The position numbers and the translations under genes were made by a program. Shown one piece after another: positions 5,228 to 8,787 of a DNA stretch of 8,787 nucleotides. This DNA is from Rhodospirillales bacterium (GTDB taxonomy: Bacteria; Pseudomonadota; Alphaproteobacteria; Rhodospirillales; 2-02-FULL-58-16). The stretch lies in NCBI GenBank assembly GCA_021775195.1, contig JAJFIG010000057.1, positions 1 through 8,787 on the forward strand, written 5' to 3'. Position 1 is the stretch's first letter, and the number at the start of each line of letters is the position of its first letter. The notes beneath the pieces were generated by a model. It did no database searches, had not been told where the DNA came from, and worked only from the letters and a program-made list of their open reading frames with translations.

Positions 5228-8008
5228 CTATTCGGCCGCCGCCGCGTCCGCCATCGCCTTTTCGGTGCCAGTGGGGTCGACGGCGGCCAGGACGCCGGCA
5301 CGGACGCCCTTGATGCGGTCCTCGCTCTCGACCTTGAGGCCGAAAACGTCCTTGACGTAAAAGACGTCGACGACCCTCTCGCCATAAGTGGAGACGTGGG
5401 CGCTGGCAACCTGGAGACCGCATTCGGTCAGGGCCTCGGTGACGTCGTGGAGGAACCCGGGGCGGTCGCGGCCGTTGACCTCGATGACCGTGTGGTTGGC
5501 GCTGGCCTTGTTGTCGATCAGGACCCTGGGCGGCACCTTGAAGACACCGGTTCGGCTGGGAAGGGCATTGTGGCGCATGGCCTGCAGTTCGCGCTCCGTG
5601 TGCAGTTGCCCGGAGAGGGCGTCGCCGATGCGTTTCCACACCTTCTCCAGCCTCGGCTTGCTGTCGAAGGCGCCGCGCCGGGCGTCCTGGATGTAAAAGG
5701 TATCGAGGGCCATGCCGTTGGAGAGGGTGTTGATCTTGGCATCGACGATGGAGGCACCGCTGAGGGCCATGGCGCCGGCGATGCCCATGAACAGTCCGGG
5801 ATGGTCGGGGGCGTAGATGATGACCTCGGTGACGTCGCGTTCGCGCTCGACCCGGGTTTCGATGTGGAGCCTCAGGCCGGCCTGTTCGGCCTTGTGGATC
5901 AGGGTCGCGTGGCGAAGGTGGGTGTCGGCGTCGAAGCTCAGCCAATAGTCGGGATAGCCGCGGTCGAGGTGCTCGTCGATCTCTTCCCGGGTCCAGCCGT
6001 CGAGACGCCCGGCAAGAGTGTTTTTGGCGCTTTCGACGCGGGCGTCGCGGCGTTCGGTCGGCAGCCCGCCGGTCATCAGTTCCGCCGCCCGGTAATAGAG
6101 CTCGCGCAACAGGGTCGCCTTCCATCCGTTCCAGACTCCCGGCCCGACGGCCCGGATATCGGCGACGGTCAGGATCAGGAGCAGGCGCAGGCGTTCCGGC
6201 GACTGCACGAGTTCGGTGAAGTCGCTGACCGTCTTGGGGTCGTCGATGTCGCGCTTGAAGGCGGTGTTGCTCATCAGCAGGTGATGACGGATGAGCCAGG
6301 AAACGGTCTCGGTCTCCCAGTCGTTGAGGGCGAAGCGGGGACCGAGCTTGAGGGCAACCTCGGCCCCGAGCACGGAATGATCGCCGCCCCGGCCCTTGGC
6401 GATGTCGTGCAGGAGCACCGCCATGTAAAGGGCCTCGCGGGACTGGACCTCGCCGATCACCGAACAGGCCACCGGATGGTCGTCCTTGAGCGCACCGTTC
6501 TCGATGCGATGGAGGATCCCGATGGCGCGGATGGTGTGCTCGTCGACGGTGTAGACGTGGTACATGTCGTACTGCATCTGGGCCACGACGCGCCCGAAAT
6601 CGGGAACGAAGCGGCCGAACACGCCGGCCTCGTTGAGCCGCCGCAGCGAGGTTTCGGGATCATTGCGGGAGGTCAGGGTCTCCATGAACAGGCGGTTGGC
6701 CTCGGCATCGTCACGCAGGTTGTTGTTGATGAGCCTGAGGCTGCGGGTGACCAGGCGCAGGGCCTCGGGATGGATGTCGAGGCCGTGGCGCTGGGCTTCC
6801 CGGAACAGGCGGATCAGTTTCACCGGTTCGGTCTTGAAGGCGTCGTCGCTGTCGACGTTCAACCGGTCGCCGTCGCGGCGGAATCCCTCGATGGCGCGCT
6901 TGGGGAAAAACAGGGACGGGAGATGGAAGCGGGACCTCGGCTTGCGGTGCTGTTCCTCGAGCACGGCACAGAGGATGCGGGTCAGGTCGCCGACGTTCTT
7001 GGCGACCAGGAAATAGTGTTTCATGAAGCGCTCGACGCCACGGGAGCCGGCGTGATCGGTATAGCCCATGCGCTCGCCGATGGCGGTCTGGACGTCGAAG
7101 GTCAGACGCTCCTCGGGCCGCTCGGCGAGGTAGTGGAGATGGCAGCGCACGGTCCACAGGAAGTTCTCCGCCTTGGCGAAACGGCGGGCATCGGCAACCG
7201 TGAGGACGCCGCGCTCGACGAGCTCCGAGACGCCGTTGACCTGATACAGGTAGCGGGTGATCCAGAACAGGGTCTGGAGGTCGCGCAATCCCCCCTTGCC
7301 CTCCTTGACGTTGGGTTCCAGGACGTAGCGGGTGTCGCCCATGCGTTCGTGCCGGGCATCGCGCTCGCCGAGCTTGGCCTCGACGAAATCGGGCCCGCTG
7401 GCGGTGACGATTTCCTTGGCGAAGCGTTCCTGGAATTGGCGGAAAATCGTTTCGTCACCCCAAAGAAAGCGCGCCTCGAGCAGGCTGGTACGGATGGTCA
7501 GGTCGTCGCGGGCAAGGCGGATGCAGTCGTCCACCGAACGGGTCGCGTGGCCGACCTTGAGGCCGAGGTCCCAGAGCATGTAGAGGATGAACTCGATGAC
7601 CTGCTCGGTGTGGGGGGTCTGCTTGTAGGGGAGCAGGAACATCAGGTCGATGTCCGACTGAGGCGCCAGTTCACCACGGCCGTAGCCACCGGTGGCGGCG
7701 ACGCACAGTTGTTCGCCGGTGGTCGGGTTGGCGGCCCGGTAGACGTAGGTCACGGCGAAATCATGGATCGTCCGCACCAGCTGGTCGATGAGGAAGGCGC
7801 CGGTGCGGATGATCTCGGATCCGGGGACCGCGTCGTCCTCGAAGCGGCGGCGGACCTCGTCACGGCCGGCGTGCAGGGTCTCCTTGAAGATGTCCAGCAC
7901 CTGCCCCTGGGTCTTCGATCGATACCCGGACCAGCTCACGAGCTCGTCGAGGCGGCTCATGAGGGCCTTGCGGTCGATCACGTCGCGCTGTTTGCGAATC
8001 CGGGCCAT
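5228..8008 (-). CDS. glnD: PII uridylyltransferase / uridylyl-removing enzyme
   Basis: GlnD is the glutamine sensor of nitrogen control. It uridylylates PII proteins (GlnB/GlnK) when glutamine is low and removes UMP when it is high, thereby steering glutamine synthetase and, in many alphaproteobacteria, nitrogen-regulated transcription. The 926 residues show the full family order. The nucleotidyltransferase motif is GGYGRGELAPQSDIDL (107-122), with Asp119 and Asp121 as metal ligands. The GlnD linker region includes EPNVKEGKGGLRDLQT (231-246). The HD hydrolase domain has DEHTIRAIG from 489 and LLHDIAKGRGGDHS (532-545), with His534-Asp535. Two ACT domains follow, near 728-800 (APDHPGLF) and 840-910 (GRDRPGFLHD). 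The start at ATG 8008-8006 gives the usual length. The frame stays open upstream to 8611, but that stretch is antisense to the neighbouring + strand gene and has no GlnD-like sequence. The Shine-Dalgarno is weak (CGGATA). Both catalytic centres look intact. Confidence 0.98.
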   Translation of the reverse strand: MARIRKQRDVIDRKALMSRLDELVSWSGYRSKTQGQVLDIFKETLHAGRDEVRRRFEDDAVPGSEIIRTGAFLIDQLVRTIHDFAVTYVYRAANPTTGEQLCVAATGGYGRGELAPQSDIDLMFLLPYKQTPHTEQVIEFILYMLWDLGLKVGHATRSVDDCIRLARDDLTIRTSLLEARFLWGDETIFRQFQERFAKEIVTASGPDFVEAKLGERDARHERMGDTRYVLEPNVKEGKGGLRDLQTLFWITRYLYQVNGVSELVERGVLTVADARRFAKAENFLWTVRCHLHYLAERPEERLTFDVQTAIGERMGYTDHAGSRGVERFMKHYFLVAKNVGDLTRILCAVLEEQHRKPRSRFHLPSLFFPKRAIEGFRRDGDRLNVDSDDAFKTEPVKLIRLFREAQRHGLDIHPEALRLVTRSLRLINNNLRDDAEANRLFMETLTSRNDPETSLRRLNEAGVFGRFVPDFGRVVAQMQYDMYHVYTVDEHTIRAIGILHRIENGALKDDHPVACSVIGEVQSREALYMAVLLHDIAKGRGGDHSVLGAEVALKLGPRFALNDWETETVSWLIRHHLLMSNTAFKRDIDDPKTVSDFTELVQSPERLRLLLILTVADIRAVGPGVWNGWKATLLRELYYRAAELMTGGLPTERRDARVESAKNTLAGRLDGWTREEIDEHLDRGYPDYWLSFDADTHLRHATLIHKAEQAGLRLHIETRVERERDVTEVIIYAPDHPGLFMGIAGAMALSGASIVDAKINTLSNGMALDTFYIQDARRGAFDSKPRLEKVWKRIGDALSGQLHTERELQAMRHNALPSRTGVFKVPPRVLIDNKASANHTVIEVNGRDRPGFLHDVTEALTECGLQVASAHVSTYGERVVDVFYVKDVFGLKVESEDRIKGVRAGVLAAVDPTGTEKAMADAAAAE

Positions 8009-8113
8009 GCGGTATCCGAAATTATCCGATTCATATATATAAAGCAGGGGTGAGCCGGGCGCCGCTTCTTTCTGATATTCCGGGTGCCGGGCGCGGACCG
8101 ACGGGAGGGTGGC
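8009..8113. promoter_or_regulatory. Divergent spacer between glnD and the hydrolase gene
   Basis: This 105-base spacer separates two divergent starts and should hold both promoters. It contains an AT run (CATATATATAAA, 8032-8043), the only such stretch nearby. Towards glnD lies a direct repeat of TATCCGA at 8013-8019 and 8023-8029, exactly ten bases apart. On the - strand GATAAT (8028-8023) resembles a -10 box, and TATATA is available to either direction, but no good -35 box sits at 16-18 bases from either. Promoter presence is inferred from the divergent layout; the exact boxes are not resolved. Confidence 0.45.
8103..8109 (+). promoter_or_regulatory. Shine-Dalgarno sequence of the hydrolase gene
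   Basis: GGGAGGG ends four bases before the ATG at 8114. It favours this start over the in-frame GTG at 8084, which would add ten charged or polar residues in front of the conserved first beta strand. Confidence 0.65.
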
Positions 8114-8617
8114 ATGACACCCCGATTCCTGCTCATCATCGATGTCCAGACAGGTTTCATCAACCAGTGGACGGAGCACATCCCGGCCCGGGTCGAGGCC
8201 CTGCAGGAGGACTTCGAGCGGGTCCGCGTCACCCGCTTCTTCAACCCGGAAGGATCGATGCACCGGAAGCTGATCGGCTGGGGGCGGTTCGCGCCGGGTT
8301 CCGACGACATCCGGCTCGCCTTCACGCCCAGGCCCGACGCGGCCGTCGTCGACAAGTCGACCTATACCTGCGCCGACGCGGCCTGGATCGGCGAACTGCA
8401 CCGGGACGGCATCGGGCGCGTGCATCTGTGCGGCATCGCCACCGACAACTGCGTCCTCAAGACCGCCGTCGACCTGTTCGAGGCCGGAATCGAGCCGGTG
8501 GTCCTGGCCGACGCCTGCGCCAGCCACGGCGGGCCCGAGTGTCACGAGGCGGGGCTGATGCTGCTGCGCCGGTTCATCGGCGAGGGGCAGGTTGTTGATA
8601 CCAACCTGCACAAATAG
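8114..8617 (+). CDS. Isochorismatase-family cysteine hydrolase
   Basis: The product has 167 residues, typical for single-domain members of the isochorismatase-like cysteine hydrolases. The first strand and loop FLLIIDVQTGFIN (5-17) give catalytic Asp10. VVDKSTYTC (78-86) gives Lys81, and LCGIATDNCVLKTAVD (105-120) gives the nucleophile Cys113 together with the usual turn before it. The complete Asp-Lys-Cys triad suggests an active cytoplasmic enzyme. The family includes nicotinamidases, N-carbamoylsarcosine and biuret hydrolases and ureidoacrylate hydrolase. I see no nicotinamidase-type metal site (the expected DxHxxxH pattern is missing), so a PncA call is not supported and the substrate is open. 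The start is fixed by a strong Shine-Dalgarno. It diverges from glnD; a link to nitrogen scavenging is possible since many relatives release ammonia, but only position supports this. Confidence 0.9.
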   Translation: MTPRFLLIIDVQTGFINQWTEHIPARVEALQEDFERVRVTRFFNPEGSMHRKLIGWGRFAPGSDDIRLAFTPRPDAAVVDKSTYTCADAAWIGELHRDGIGRVHLCGIATDNCVLKTAVDLFEAGIEPVVLADACASHGGPECHEAGLMLLRRFIGEGQVVDTNLHK

Positions 8618-8630
8618 GCACCCCTTGTGA

Positions 8631-8725
8631 CGGCGTTTCGAGGTTTCCGGTTAGGAGCCTGTCGCGCCGTGATGCTGGAGCATCACAAGCGGCGGGGGAC
8701 GACATCCAGAAGCCTCGAAACGCCG
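8631..8725. repeat. 95-base long inverted repeat / interrupted hairpin
   Basis: The outer arms CGGCGTTTCGAGG (8631-8643) and CCTCGAAACGCCG (8713-8725) are perfectly complementary over 13 bases and extend by a G-T wobble and three more pairs (8644-8647 with 8712-8709). Inside, GTGATGC (8669-8675) and GCATCAC (8680-8686) pair perfectly around the loop TGGA. Between them CGCC (8665-8668) can pair with GGCG (8691-8694), and GTC (8661-8663) with GAC (8698-8700). The whole can fold into one long interrupted hairpin beginning 13 bases after the hydrolase stop. It could act as a transcription end, a stable RNA structure or a dispersed intergenic palindromic repeat. There is no T-run on +, and I recognise no named family. 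Confidence 0.7.
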
Positions 8726-8787
8726 CCGTTCCGGTCGCGTTTCGCGCTCCCTCGGGGCGTCGGGAAGGCTTGACGATGTCCCCGCAT

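Noticed and set aside
5192..8053. A 953-codon open frame on the + strand opposite glnD
   Set aside because: It is an antisense shadow. glnD has all its catalytic motifs on the - strand, whereas the translated + strand frame is Gly/Val/Asp/Ala-rich with no recognisable domain, as expected when high-GC codon bias suppresses stops on the other strand.
8009..8611. N-terminal extension of GlnD to 1127 residues
   Set aside because: The extension would run antisense through the whole hydrolase gene, whose catalytic triad and Shine-Dalgarno are clear. GlnD from 8008 already has the usual length and N-terminus.
8618..8787. Integron attC site at the right end
   Set aside because: The region has a long imperfect palindrome, but it lacks properly placed RYYYAAC and GTTRRRY core sites, and there is no integrase or cassette-like gene nearby.
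8691..8787. Small - strand ORFs entering from the right edge
   Set aside because: An ATG at 8787-8785 gives about 34 codons, and another frame gives a similar short product, but these run through the palindrome. No family, ribosome site or composition evidence supports coding.

Overview
The window is a GC-rich, densely packed chromosomal segment. It most likely comes from an alphaproteobacterium, probably Rhodospirillales or a relative. This rests on the base composition, the sequence character of TrpS, MurJ and GlnD, and the run glnD-murJ-trpS on one strand, an arrangement I associate with alphaproteobacteria. The exact taxon cannot be settled from the sequence alone. Nothing marks the region as mobile: there is no transposase, integrase, tRNA, CRISPR array or phage gene.

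Layout, left to right. (1) A secreted NodB-type polysaccharide deacetylase on the + strand; its first few codons lie left of the window, but most of its signal peptide is visible. (2) Facing it tail to tail, a membrane-anchored Bax-like glucosaminidase (GH73 fold) on the - strand. (3) A 408-base gap (2075-2482) with a strikingly AT-rich core, a probable trpS terminator and one orphan Shine-Dalgarno sequence. (4) On the - strand, in transcription order, glnD (PII uridylyltransferase/uridylyl-removing enzyme), murJ (lipid II flippase) and trpS (tryptophanyl-tRNA synthetase). The gaps of 114 and 78 bases are compatible with an operon. (5) Diverging from glnD across a 105-base AT-containing spacer, a + strand isochorismatase-family cysteine hydrolase. 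(6) A 170-base noncoding right end dominated by a 95-base inverted repeat that can fold into one long interrupted hairpin.

Functionally, three of the six genes act on the cell envelope: the deacetylase, the glucosaminidase and MurJ. MurJ exports lipid II, the peptidoglycan precursor. The other two enzymes could trim or modify cell-wall or extracellular glycans, but their substrates are unknown. GlnD senses glutamine and sets the uridylylation state of PII proteins, linking this locus to nitrogen control. TrpS is a housekeeping enzyme.

I found no convincing undescribed multi-gene system. The observations most worth a second look are the long palindromic element at the right end, the His-to-Gln change at a presumed metal-ligand position of the deacetylase, and the AT-rich island between trpS and the Bax-like gene.
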